The notes beneath the pieces were generated by a model that saw nothing but the letters and a program-made list of their open reading frames with translations, ran no database searches and had not been told where the DNA came from. The position numbers were made by a program, and so were the translations under genes. Shown piece after piece: positions 8,568 to 17,625 of a DNA stretch of 64,000 nucleotides (position 1 is its first letter; every line of letters starts with the position of its first letter). The stretch covers positions 3,906,001-3,970,000 of the forward strand of contig NZ_CP099489.1 of the NCBI RefSeq assembly GCF_023923225.1, in the 5' to 3' direction. The stretch comes from Ornithinimicrobium faecis. Lineage in GTDB: Bacteria; Actinomycetota; Actinomycetes; Actinomycetales; Dermatophilaceae.

Positions 8568-9026
8568 TCAACTGGAGGCAGCAGCCGCGGACTGAGCCCG
8601 CCTGCGGATGATGTGGGAGAGCCACAGCAGGAACAACTGGTGGATCGGCGGGACCGACGGGTCCACGTCCAGGCAGGCCCGCGAGCTCCAGAACCCGGCC
8701 TTGGGCGCCTCACCGATCAGTTGGCCGTTGCGCCGGACCTGGTGGGCCGAGGCCAGGAACTGCGGACCGATCTCATAGCTCACGCCGTCCCCCTCGACGA
8801 TCCAGGCCGAGCTGAAGAAGCTCTTGCGATGGGCGCGCAACAGGTCGCGGCTCTCACCAGCCAGCCGGGCCACACGGTCCCTGCCGTCCCGGGTGAACTC
8901 CCACGTCTCGCCCCCGATCACCACCTCGGCGCCCTCGCGCCAAAACTCGGGATCAACCGACGCCACCGGCTCACCGTCCAGCAGGATCGGCGCGAGACCA
9001 GCACTCTTGTGTCCCCACTCCAGCAT
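8568..9026 (-). CDS. Conserved hypothetical protein (152 aa)
   Basis: I do not recognise this family with confidence. The protein is soluble-looking, beta-rich, with segments VIGGETWEFTRDGRDRV, SYEIGPQFLASAHQVRRNGQLIG and GFWSSRACLDVDPSVPP, then a hydrophobic stretch IHQLFLLWLSHII and a basic end. The repeated Gly/Trp pattern is faintly reminiscent of LURP-one/tubby-like beta barrels, but that is weak. Start ATG 9026. It lies between a lipoprotein gene and the aldo/keto reductase on the same strand, with normal base composition for the window. Confidence 0.7.
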   Translation of the reverse strand: MLEWGHKSAGLAPILLDGEPVASVDPEFWREGAEVVIGGETWEFTRDGRDRVARLAGESRDLLRAHRKSFFSSAWIVEGDGVSYEIGPQFLASAHQVRRNGQLIGEAPKAGFWSSRACLDVDPSVPPIHQLFLLWLSHIIRRRAQSAAAASS

Positions 9027-9047
9027 GCCGCCAGGTTAACGCCCGGG

Positions 9048-9455
9048 TCAGGCCTGCGGCGAGACGAAAACTGCGGCGATGGCGGTGTCGTCAACGTTCA
9101 ACAGCGCGATGACAACGTCCTGTCCGTCACGCTCCCAGCTCGCACCGAGCGCCCCGTCGATCGCCGCCGAGCTCCCGAGCCGCTCCCACCCCTGCTCCGT
9201 CAACCAGTCGTCGTAGTGCGCGATGAGCGGCTCGGCCCCACTGTCTGTGACGTCATACAACTCCTCGTAGAAGATCGGGGCGTCAGAGACCTGACTCACT
9301 GCCAGCAGGAGGGTGTCGATCTGGGTCTCCGCCCACGCGGCGTCCAGGAGCTCCACACCGGGCGGCTCCTCCTCGGGAAGTTCAATCGGGTCGCTCCCAG
9401 AACAGGCGGACAGCGCCAGGGCCGCAGCCAACGTCAGCAGGATCGGGGCTCGCAT
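9048..9455 (-). CDS. Small lipoprotein of unknown function
   Basis: The 135-residue precursor starts with a signal peptide ending in the lipobox L-S-A-C (Cys about residue 18), so the mature protein should be lipid-anchored on the outer face of the membrane. The mature part is acidic and contains IAHYDDWLTEQGWERLG and a beta-rich end. It resembles the small DUF-type lipoproteins common next to housekeeping genes in actinobacteria. The next gene downstream on the same strand begins 22 nt away. No enzymatic motif is visible. Confidence 0.8.
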   Translation of the reverse strand: MRAPILLTLAAALALSACSGSDPIELPEEEPPGVELLDAAWAETQIDTLLLAVSQVSDAPIFYEELYDVTDSGAEPLIAHYDDWLTEQGWERLGSSAAIDGALGASWERDGQDVVIALLNVDDTAIAAVFVSPQA

Positions 9456-9623
9456 AACCCGTGGACGTTACCGGTCCCGTCCAGGTTCCCTCCAGAGTCC
9501 GCACAGCGTGGGCGTGGACGCGAGCGCGGCCAGGCCGTGGTGCGCCGCGGCGCGCGGGGGCTTCGAGACCTACGGGGGCGGCGGGTCAAGGAATGTCACT
9601 CCCAGCACCTACGCTGACTCGTC

Positions 9624-11324
9624 GTGGACCTGGTGGTGGCGCCGACTCGAGCGGGGTTGCTCGTTGCCGACCCCTCTGGATCGGGAGAGCGCACCCTGCC
9701 CTGGGCTGATGCCGGGGCCTGGGTCCGCGAGCGCGAGGCAGGGCCCGAGGCCGTGCGGTGGGTGTGGCCAGACACGGCCTCGGTCTATCCCCGCCTGCTC
9801 GCGGCCGGGGTGCGCCTGGCGCGCTGCCACGACCTGCGACTGTGCCACGCCATCCTCAGCCTGGCCACCGCCGACCCATGGCCCGCACCCTCGTGGCTCA
9901 CGACCGCGGCGGAGCCCGCCGCCCCCAACCTGCTCGACGACCTGACCCCGGACAACTCACCGTCCCTGAGCGAGGTGTCGACCGAGCTCGATCGTCAGGT
10001 GGCCGCGCTGAGCGGCTCTCCCGGCGCTGGCCGGCTGCGGCTGCTGCTCGCCGCCGAGTCCGCCGGGGCCCTGATCGCCGCCGAGATGCACGCTGATGGT
10101 CTCCCCTGGGACCGGGTGCGACACGACGAGATCCTCACGGCCGAGCTGGGACCGCGCCCACCGCTGGGGATGCGGCCTGAGCGACTCGAGGCGCTCGCGA
10201 TGCAGATCCGCGAGCTGCTGCACTCTCCCAGCCTCAACCCCGACTCTCAGGCCACCTTGCTCAAGGCCCTGCGCAACGCCGGGCTGGATGTTGCGTCCAC
10301 GGCCAAGTGGGAGCTGAGCGGCATCGGGCACCCGGTCATCGAGCCGCTCCTGGAGTACAAGCGCCTCGCGCGTCTGCTCTCCGCCAACGGGTGGGCGTGG
10401 TTGGACACGTGGGTGACACCGGGCGATGGCCGGTCGGGGCGCTTTCGCACCGACTATGTCCCCGGCGGGGTGGTCACCGGACGGTGGGCCACCAGTGGCG
10501 GCGGTGCCCTGCAGATCCCGAAAGCCATCCGGGCAGCCGTGGTGGCCGACCCCGGGTGGGCCCTCGTCGTTGCTGACGCCGCACAGGTCGAGCCGCGCGC
10601 CCTCGCCGGGATGGCCGGCGACGAGGCCCTGGCAACCGCCGGTCGGGACGGTGATCTGTATGCCGGACTGGTCGCCTCGGGCGTGGTCGACACCCGGGAC
10701 CGGGCGAAGGTCGGCATGCTCTCGGCCCTCTATGGCGGGACGTCCGGTGAGGCGGGGGCGATCCTGCCCCGGCTGCGCCGGGCCTATCCGCGAGCCACGG
10801 GTCTGGTCGATCACGCAGCAGGTGTCGGCGAGCGCGGAGGCACAGTGCGCACCTGGTTGGGGCGGACCAGCCCGCCGCTGGGGCCAGCCTGGCACGCAGT
10901 GCAGGGCCGCGCCGGTGAGAACGACGCGATCACCACCGATGAGCGGCGCGCCCGCAGCCAGGCCCGGGACCGCGGACGGTTCACCCGCAACTTCGTCGTG
11001 CAGGGCACGGCCGCGGAGTGGGCCCTGTGCTGGATGGCGGAGACCCGCAGACGTCTGCGCGACCTGCCATCACCCGACAGCGCCAGTTCACCAGGTGGCG
11101 CGGCCTCACCAGATGGCGCGGCCTCACCAGATGGCTCGCCGCACCTGGTCTTCTTCCTGCACGACGAGATCGTGGTGCACACGCCCCTCGAGCTCGCGCC
11201 GGTCGTGGAGCAGATCGTCATAGCGGCCGCCGAGGTTGCGGGGCGGCTGCTCTTCGGCGAGTTCCCCATCACTTTTCCGCTGCATGTCACGACCGTGGCG
11301 AGCTACGACCAGGCTGACAAATAG
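9624..11324 (+). CDS. Short family-A DNA polymerase (annotated elsewhere as bifunctional 3'-5' exonuclease/DNA polymerase)
   Basis: A 566-residue polymerase, much shorter than PolI (about 900). The C-terminal half keeps the palm/fingers motifs: motif A VVADAAQVEPRALAG (Asp about 318), the finger helix KVGMLSALYGGTSGEAG, and motif C FFLHDEIVVHTP (His-Asp-Glu 513-515). The N-terminal 200 residues correspond to the exonuclease-like domain, but I see no clear DxE or NxxxD exonuclease motif, so proofreading is doubtful. There is no 5' nuclease domain. GTG 9624 follows TACGCT by 8 nt (leaderless). An 18-bp in-frame repeat lies just before motif C. A repair or translesion role is inferred. Confidence 0.85.
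   Translation: MDLVVAPTRAGLLVADPSGSGERTLPWADAGAWVREREAGPEAVRWVWPDTASVYPRLLAAGVRLARCHDLRLCHAILSLATADPWPAPSWLTTAAEPAAPNLLDDLTPDNSPSLSEVSTELDRQVAALSGSPGAGRLRLLLAAESAGALIAAEMHADGLPWDRVRHDEILTAELGPRPPLGMRPERLEALAMQIRELLHSPSLNPDSQATLLKALRNAGLDVASTAKWELSGIGHPVIEPLLEYKRLARLLSANGWAWLDTWVTPGDGRSGRFRTDYVPGGVVTGRWATSGGGALQIPKAIRAAVVADPGWALVVADAAQVEPRALAGMAGDEALATAGRDGDLYAGLVASGVVDTRDRAKVGMLSALYGGTSGEAGAILPRLRRAYPRATGLVDHAAGVGERGGTVRTWLGRTSPPLGPAWHAVQGRAGENDAITTDERRARSQARDRGRFTRNFVVQGTAAEWALCWMAETRRRLRDLPSPDSASSPGGAASPDGAASPDGSPHLVFFLHDEIVVHTPLELAPVVEQIVIAAAEVAGRLLFGEFPITFPLHVTTVASYDQADK
11088..11141 (+). repeat. 18-bp tandem repeat x3 inside the DNA polymerase gene
   Basis: Three head-to-tail units starting at 11088, 11106 and 11124 (consensus TCACCAGATGGCGCGGCC) encode a Ser-Pro-Asp/Gly-Gly-Ala-Ala linker. 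The period is a multiple of three, so copy-number change would alter linker length without breaking the frame. Confidence 0.85.
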
Positions 11325-11412
11325 GCCACGCGGACCCTCCCGGCCGCAGTCCCACCCACCACTTCAGTCACACAGTGGTGATCAGATCGCTTGCGACGCT
11401 AGCATCGCAGTC

Positions 11413-11817
11413 ATGGCCACAGTGACGGTTCGACACCTGGACGACGAGGTCCGCAGACTGCTGCGGATCCGTGCCGCCACGAACGATCGGTCGATGGAGG
11501 CGGAGATCCGGGACATCCTCACCCAGGCCGTCACCCTCCCCGACCACCACAGCCGAGCTCCACGAGGCCCATCGTCACGCACTCAGGTGAGCCCTCGGCA
11601 TACGGCTGTTGATCAGGGGCTTGACTCGCTCACCCCGCGGGAACACACCGTCGCGACCCTGGTCGCCCAGGGGCTGAGCAACCGGCAGGTCGCGACCCGG
11701 CTCTATCTGTCCGAGCGCACCGTCGAGTCGCACGTGAGCGCCGCCCTGGCCAAGCTCGGGCTCCGGAGCCGCTCCGGCATCGCCGCTCGTCTCGTCGCTG
11801 CGCTGACAGATCGCTGA
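11413..11817 (+). CDS. Ribbon-helix-helix (FitA/VapB-like) and LuxR-type HTH fusion protein
   Basis: A 134-residue protein joining two DNA-binding modules. Residues 1-40 (MATVTVRHLDDEVRRLLRIR, then NDRSMEAEIRDIL) match the Arc/FitA-type antitoxin fold of plasmid-stability proteins. Residues about 72-134 are a LuxR/GerE helix-turn-helix (LTPREHTVATLVAQGLSNRQ, VATRLYLSERTVESHVSAAL, AKLGLRSRSGIAARLV). There is no receiver or sensor domain and no adjacent PIN toxin. ATG 11413 lies 7 nt after TAGCAT (leaderless). It stands 121 nt before the large secreted protease, which it might regulate. The fusion order is unusual; the function is inferred only as a transcription factor. Confidence 0.82.
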   Translation: MATVTVRHLDDEVRRLLRIRAATNDRSMEAEIRDILTQAVTLPDHHSRAPRGPSSRTQVSPRHTAVDQGLDSLTPREHTVATLVAQGLSNRQVATRLYLSERTVESHVSAALAKLGLRSRSGIAARLVAALTDR

Positions 11818-11938
11818 TTCAGAACCTCTCAGTGGTTCCACGGATGTCGAGCGTGTCACGGGGGCCTAGGTTCTTTAGCACGTGCCGGCAGCCGGGGGCT
11901 GGCCCCGACGAGCACGGCCGATCAAGGGGAGAACCAAC

Positions 11939-14900
11939 ATGTCACTGCCGAGAACACGCGGGTCGCGGGAGGGCAGGTCAGCACAGCGCTGGCTGGCTGT
12001 CACCGTGGGAGGGGTGCTTGCCGTCAGCGGCACCCTGGCGAGCGGAGTGGGTGCCAGCGCGGCGCCTCCGACACCACACTGGCCGATGGTCGACCCGGTC
12101 GACAAGCTCCAGCCGGACGTCGTGGACGAGCTCGACGATCACGGGCGTGCCACGGTCCTGGTCCGGTTTGACGCGCGACCTGACATGGGCTCGTTTGCCG
12201 CCATCACGGACTGGGACGCCAGGGGCCAGGCGGTCTATGACGCGCTGACCAGCACGGCCGAGACCAGCCAGGCGACGACCCGTGCCGCGCTCGACGACGC
12301 AGGGGTGACCTACGACAGCCACTTCATCAGCAACTCGATCCTCATCCAGGGTGGTGACGAGGCGCTGCTGACCAGCGTGGCCTCCAACGCCGGAGTCGAG
12401 GGCATCTACCTGCCCACCGACTACGAGCTGCCAGAGTTTGACCCGGCTCCTGCAGACAGGGGCCCGTCGGCGGTCGAGTGGGGCGTCGCGGACATCAACG
12501 CGGACGACGTGTGGTCCGACTTCGGGGTGCAGGGCGAGGGCATCGTCATCGCCAACATCGACACCGGCGTCCAGTTCGATCACCCGGCGCTGGTCAACCA
12601 GTATCGCGGAAACAACGGTGACGGCAGCTTCACCCATGACTACAACTGGTTCGACGCCGCCGGCGTGTCACCGGATGAGCCGTCCGACGGCGACGGCCAC
12701 GGCAGCCACACGATGGGCACCATGGTCGGCGACGACGGAGGGGACAACCAGATCGGTGTCGCTCCCGGCGCGACCTGGATCGCGGCCAACGGCTGCTGCC
12801 CCTCGGACGAGGCACTGATCACGTCCGGTGAGTGGATGCTGGCGCCGACCAAGCTGGACGGGTCCGACCCGGACACCACGATGCGCCCCAACATCATCAA
12901 CAACTCCTGGGGCTCCACGCTGCCGAGCAACGACCCGTTCATGGAGGACGTGATCGAGGCCTGGGACGCCGCAGGCATCTTCAGCATGTGGGCCAACGGC
13001 AACAGCGGTCCCGCCTGTGAGTCCTCGGGCTCGCCGGGCAGCCGGATCATCGCCTACTCCGTCGGCAACTACGACGTCGACCACGACATCGCCGACACGT
13101 CGGGCAAGGGCGCTGGCCAGGACGGGGAGATCAAGCCCAACATCTCCGCCCCCGGCACCGATGTCCGCTCGTCCGTGCCAGGCGGTGGCTACGCCAACTA
13201 CAGCGGCACCTCGATGGCGAGCCCGCACGCCGCGGGCGCCGTCGCGCTGCTGTGGTCAGCGGCACCAGACCTGATCGGTGACATCGAGGGCACCCGTGCC
13301 CTGCTGGACGGCTCAGCCATCGACACCGAGGACCTGACCTGTGGCGGCACCGCCGAGGACAACAACGTCTTCGGCGAGGGTCGCCTTGACGCCCTCGAAC
13401 TGCTCGGCTCGGCACCGATCGGTGACACCGGCGAGGTGGCCGGGACGGTCACTGATGCTGTCACCGCCGATCCGATCCCGGGCGCGACCGCCACCTTCGC
13501 CGGTGAGCGCGAGCGCGCAACCACGACGGCCGCCGACGGCACCTACGGCCTGCGCCTCGGCGCCGGCGACTGGGACACGACCGTCAGCAAGTTCGGCTAT
13601 CTCGAGGACAACGCCACCGTCACCATCCCCGCGGACGACACCGTCACCCACGACGTGGCGCTGGACCCGGCACCCGCCGGCACGCTCAGCGGCACCGTCA
13701 CGGACGGGTCCGGTCAGGGATGGCCGCTCTATGCCCGCATCAGCGTGGAGGGACAGGACTCTGCAGCGACCTTCACCAACCCCGAGACCGGCGCCTTCAC
13801 CCTGGAACTGCCGGCCGGCACGCACGCGGTGCGCGTGACCTCGCAGCTCCCCGGCTACCTCGCGGAGGTCCGCGACGTGGAGATCACCGAGGCCGGTGAC
13901 ACCACCGAGGACTTCGCCCTGGGCGTCGACCCGGTCAGCTGCTCGGCGCCTGGTTACACCGCCACCCTGGACGGGCTCTCGGAATCCTTCGACGACTACG
14001 CCCTGCCAGAGGGATGGACCCTGGAGGACCTCGCTGGTGAGGGCCACAACTGGGAGTTCGAGGACCCGTATGGCTTGGAGAACGAGACCGGCGGTGAGGG
14101 CGGCTTCGCCGTCGCCAACAGCGATGCCTACATGGACTCGGTCTGGGACGCTCTGCTGGTGTCACCCCCGATCGACCTCAGCGGGCAGACGGACCCGACC
14201 CTGATCTTCAAGAACTCCTACATCACCTTCGGTCTCGGCTCGGCCTCCGCCGAGGTGACCACCGACGGTGGAGCCACCTGGACGCCCGTCTGGGAGCAGA
14301 CCAGCGACAGCCAGGGTGAGGTCCGGGTGGACCTGCCCACAGCCGACGAGGTCCAGGTGCGCTTCCGCTACATCGCCAACTGGGACCTCTACTGGCAGGT
14401 GGACGACGTCTTCGTCGGCAACCGCACATGTGACCCGACCGGTGGCGGTCTGGTGGTCGGCCACGTGCAGGACGACGTGGACGCCGCCGCGATCAACGGC
14501 GCCAAGGTCACCTCGGTGGACAACACCGACGACTCAGGCATGAGCCGCGAGACCCCTGCCGACGAGCAGCTGGACGACGGCTTCTACTGGCTCTACTCCT
14601 CACTCGAGGGCACCCACCCGTTCGAGGCGACTGCCACCAACCGCACCAGCACCACGCAGGACGTCGCAGTGGTCGCCGGTGACGTGACACGGGCCGACTT
14701 CGTGCTCGGCGCGGCGGCCCTGGAGATCGACCCGACCTCCATCGAGACGACGGTCGAGCTCGGCGACTCCGACACCGCTGCCCTGTCGGTCACCAACACC
14801 GGAAGCGGCAGCGCTGAGCTCACCTTTGGCGAGGCCAAGGGCGGGTTCGAGATGCTGCGCGCCGATGGCACCACCCTGACGATGGAAGAGGTCGCAACAG

Positions 14901-17263
14901 CTGAGGGCGCTCCTCTCGTGAAGCGCGACATCGACTACTCCGTCAGTGCCTTCGCCCCCGGGCAGGTCGACGCGGACGCGACGACGCCTCCACGGCCGAG
15001 TGACGAGCCGTGGACCGACCTCGCGCCGCTGCCGACCCAACTGCTCGACAACCGGGTCGTCAACCTCGACGGCGAGTGGTACTCGATCGGTGGCTCGGAC
15101 GGCATGACGTCCTTCACCAACGTCTTCCGCTATGACGCGGCGGCGCTGGAGTGGATGCCGGCCGCCGACCTCCCGGCCCCGGCGCAGTTGCCGGTGGCCG
15201 CGGCGGTGGACGGTCAGATCGTCGTCGCCGGCGGCTGGCAGGACGGCGACCCGACCGACGAGACCTGGATCTACGACCCCAGCAGCGACAGCTGGGCTGC
15301 CGGGGCACCGCTGCCGACAGCCATCACGTCCGGTGGTGTGGCCGTGATCGACGGCCTCGTCTATTCCATCGGTGGCTGCACCACCGCAAACTGTGACCCC
15401 ATCGTCGACACGGTGCAGGTCTACGACATCGGTGCCGACACCTGGACCGCGGTCGCCCCGTTCCCGTCGGAGATCGCCTTCCCCGCCTGTGGCGGGCTGG
15501 AGGACATGGTCGTCTGTGCCGGTGGTCTGGACGTCAGCCAGGCGGAGACGGACTCCACCTATGGCTATGACCCGGCCAGCGACTCCTGGAGCGAGTTGGC
15601 AGCCGCCCCGGCGACGCTGTTCGCACCGGCGACGGCAGCAGCCAACGACCAGTTGCTCGTGATCTCTGGCGTCCAGGACGGCAACATCACGAATGCCTCG
15701 TGGGCCTACGACCCGGCGGGCGACAGCTGGTCGGCGCTCCCGAACGCCAACGAGGCGGTCTATCGCGGTGGAGCTGCCTGCGGCTTCGTCCGCGTCGGTG
15801 GTGACCTGGGTGGCTTCATGCCGACCGACTCTGCAGAGATGCTCCCGGGTTACGATGATTGTGCTGGTGGGGCCGACGTCGAGTGGCTCTCCCTGGACAC
15901 CACGGAGGCCGTGCTCGAGCCAGGTGACACCCTCACGGTGACCGTGACCACCGACAGTTCGGTGGTCAACCAGCCCGGCGCCTACACCGCGGGAGTCACC
16001 ATCAAGGGCAACGTGCCCACCAAGCCCGAGCCGGTCGACGTGACCATGAACGTCACGCCGCCCGCCACCTGGGGCAAGGTGCTGGGCACCGCCTATCTCG
16101 AGGCCTGCGACGGCACCCAGACCGCGGGTGATGGCATCGGCATCGATGTCGCACCGGTCCGCGATGTGGGTGACGGCTGGGTGATCTACACCGACACCGA
16201 GGGCAACTACGCCCGCTGGATCAACACCCAGCTGGGACAGCTCGAGATGACGGCGACGCTGCCCAACTATCGCCCGGACTCCCACCTGGTCGATCTGATC
16301 CGGGGCGGCTCGGTCACCCAGGACTTCTCGATGCTCAGCGTGGAGTGCCAGGAGAACCCGGAGCCGGTGCCGCCGGAGATCGTCCGGGTCGACGGCGTGG
16401 ACCGTTATGACACCGCCGCCCGCGTCTCCCAGCAGTTCGCGCCGGGCGTTGACACGGTCTATATCGCGACCGGTGCCGACTTCCCCGACGCGTTGGCTGC
16501 TGCCGCACGCTCCGGCAGCCTGGACGGACCAGTCCTGCTGGTCCGGCCGGACTGGCTGCCGGGTGTGACCCGCGTCGAGCTGGACCGTCTGGCCCCGGCC
16601 AACATCGTCCTGGTGGGTGGACACGAAGCAGTCTCCACGGAGGTTGAGCAGCAGCTGCGCGACTTCCTGCCGGAAACTTCGATCACCCGGCACGACGGCA
16701 TCGACCGTTACGCAACAGCCGCGCTGATCTCCGGTGACTTCGAGTCGGCCGAGGTGGTCTATGTCGCCACCGGCCACGACTATCCGGACGCCCTGGCCGG
16801 CGCGGCCCGCGCGGGCTCACTGGACGGGCCAGTGCTGCTGGTGAAGACGGATCGGGTCCCGCACACCACGGTGGCCGAGCTGGAGCGCCTCGCTCCGGAG
16901 CGCATCGTGGCTCTCGGTGGCCCCGTCGCGATCTCTGACGGGGTCGTCAACCGGCTGGGTGACTTCGGGTCGGTGGAGCGAGTGGCGGGCGACAACCGCT
17001 ATGAGACCGCCGCCGAGATCGCCGCCGACTGGGAGACCTCCCAGGACATCTACGTGGCGACCGGAGAGAACTGGCCGGACGCCCTGGCCGGCGCCGCGCG
17101 AGCTGCCACGACCGACTCGCCGGTCCTGCTCGTCAAGAGCAAGACCATCCCGGCGGCCACCTGGGCCGAGCTCGAGCGGCTCGACCCGGGCAGGATCTTC
17201 GTCCTCGGAGGTCCCCTGGCCATCGCTCCTGAGGTCCTTGACCGCATGAGGACCCTGGAGTAA
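11939..17263 (+). CDS. Secreted S8 subtilase with carboxypeptidase-regulatory-like, kelch-like and cell-wall-binding repeat 2 domains
   Basis: A 1774-residue exported protease. The signal peptide occupies about residues 1-41, followed by an inhibitor-like propeptide. The catalytic triad is Asp208 (NIDTG), His254 (GHGSHTMGT) and Ser425 (GTSMASPHAAG). Then come two carboxypeptidase-regulatory-like beta sandwiches (about 495-660), a jelly-roll/MAM-like segment (about 680-830) as in bacillopeptidase F, about five kelch-like repeats (about 1025-1305, e.g. DNRVVNLDGEWYSIGG), and three CWB2 repeats (about 1480-1774, RVDGVDRYDTAARVS type) that should hold it in the wall. The ATG has an AGGGGAG ribosome site. 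It probably digests peptides or proteins outside the cell; targets are unknown. Confidence 0.93.
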   Translation: MSLPRTRGSREGRSAQRWLAVTVGGVLAVSGTLASGVGASAAPPTPHWPMVDPVDKLQPDVVDELDDHGRATVLVRFDARPDMGSFAAITDWDARGQAVYDALTSTAETSQATTRAALDDAGVTYDSHFISNSILIQGGDEALLTSVASNAGVEGIYLPTDYELPEFDPAPADRGPSAVEWGVADINADDVWSDFGVQGEGIVIANIDTGVQFDHPALVNQYRGNNGDGSFTHDYNWFDAAGVSPDEPSDGDGHGSHTMGTMVGDDGGDNQIGVAPGATWIAANGCCPSDEALITSGEWMLAPTKLDGSDPDTTMRPNIINNSWGSTLPSNDPFMEDVIEAWDAAGIFSMWANGNSGPACESSGSPGSRIIAYSVGNYDVDHDIADTSGKGAGQDGEIKPNISAPGTDVRSSVPGGGYANYSGTSMASPHAAGAVALLWSAAPDLIGDIEGTRALLDGSAIDTEDLTCGGTAEDNNVFGEGRLDALELLGSAPIGDTGEVAGTVTDAVTADPIPGATATFAGERERATTTAADGTYGLRLGAGDWDTTVSKFGYLEDNATVTIPADDTVTHDVALDPAPAGTLSGTVTDGSGQGWPLYARISVEGQDSAATFTNPETGAFTLELPAGTHAVRVTSQLPGYLAEVRDVEITEAGDTTEDFALGVDPVSCSAPGYTATLDGLSESFDDYALPEGWTLEDLAGEGHNWEFEDPYGLENETGGEGGFAVANSDAYMDSVWDALLVSPPIDLSGQTDPTLIFKNSYITFGLGSASAEVTTDGGATWTPVWEQTSDSQGEVRVDLPTADEVQVRFRYIANWDLYWQVDDVFVGNRTCDPTGGGLVVGHVQDDVDAAAINGAKVTSVDNTDDSGMSRETPADEQLDDGFYWLYSSLEGTHPFEATATNRTSTTQDVAVVAGDVTRADFVLGAAALEIDPTSIETTVELGDSDTAALSVTNTGSGSAELTFGEAKGGFEMLRADGTTLTMEEVATAEGAPLVKRDIDYSVSAFAPGQVDADATTPPRPSDEPWTDLAPLPTQLLDNRVVNLDGEWYSIGGSDGMTSFTNVFRYDAAALEWMPAADLPAPAQLPVAAAVDGQIVVAGGWQDGDPTDETWIYDPSSDSWAAGAPLPTAITSGGVAVIDGLVYSIGGCTTANCDPIVDTVQVYDIGADTWTAVAPFPSEIAFPACGGLEDMVVCAGGLDVSQAETDSTYGYDPASDSWSELAAAPATLFAPATAAANDQLLVISGVQDGNITNASWAYDPAGDSWSALPNANEAVYRGGAACGFVRVGGDLGGFMPTDSAEMLPGYDDCAGGADVEWLSLDTTEAVLEPGDTLTVTVTTDSSVVNQPGAYTAGVTIKGNVPTKPEPVDVTMNVTPPATWGKVLGTAYLEACDGTQTAGDGIGIDVAPVRDVGDGWVIYTDTEGNYARWINTQLGQLEMTATLPNYRPDSHLVDLIRGGSVTQDFSMLSVECQENPEPVPPEIVRVDGVDRYDTAARVSQQFAPGVDTVYIATGADFPDALAAAARSGSLDGPVLLVRPDWLPGVTRVELDRLAPANIVLVGGHEAVSTEVEQQLRDFLPETSITRHDGIDRYATAALISGDFESAEVVYVATGHDYPDALAGAARAGSLDGPVLLVKTDRVPHTTVAELERLAPERIVALGGPVAISDGVVNRLGDFGSVERVAGDNRYETAAEIAADWETSQDIYVATGENWPDALAGAARAATTDSPVLLVKSKTIPAATWAELERLDPGRIFVLGGPLAIAPEVLDRMRTLE

Positions 17264-17268
17264 CACCT

Positions 17269-17298
17269 CTGCGGGGCGCTTCCCCGAGCGCCCCGCAG
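17269..17298 (+). terminator. Intrinsic terminator of the subtilase gene
   Basis: Perfect 12-bp arms CTGCGGGGCGCT and AGCGCCCCGCAG with a TCCCCG loop, 5 nt after the stop. A second hairpin with arms CACCGCCACCC (17310-17320) and GGGTGGCGGTG (17333-17343) follows at once, giving a tandem terminator. Confidence 0.85.
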
Positions 17299-17343
17299 AA
17301 TCCCCACCGCACCGCCACCCGGCACACCAGCTGGGTGGCGGTG

Positions 17344-17625
17344 CTGCGTTGTGGAGCGCGCGAGTGGTGTCGGCCGCACCACACCGCTCGCTGTTGAGGC
17401 GTTGCAGGCCGCACCACACCGCTCGCCGCTGAGCGCCCGGCAGAATCAGTCCTGCGGGGACTCCGGCATGCGACAAGAACACCAGGACCTAAGGCACCGG
17501 TCCAGAGGTGAGGGTCTCGCGCAGGTGAGCCTCGTCATACGGCGACGCGGGGAGACTGGTATTCCTGGTGACGCGGTTGACGCACCAGCCCGGAGGTGAC
17601 GACGGGTTGTGCAGGTTCGGTGAAC
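17344..17625. other. Gene-free stretch with a short direct repeat
   Basis: No coding region is supported here. It contains a 19-bp direct repeat, GGCCGCACCACACCGCTCG, at 17372-17390 and 17407-17425, and, next to the glpR stop, a small hairpin AGGTTC-GGT-GAACCT (17613-17627) that may end the glpR transcript from the other strand. Confidence 0.5.

Noticed and set aside
14600..16777. Long open frame on the minus strand opposite the subtilase (725 codons)
   Set aside because: It is a GC-driven shadow of the real gene: low-complexity Gly/Arg/Asp/Val composition and no family match.
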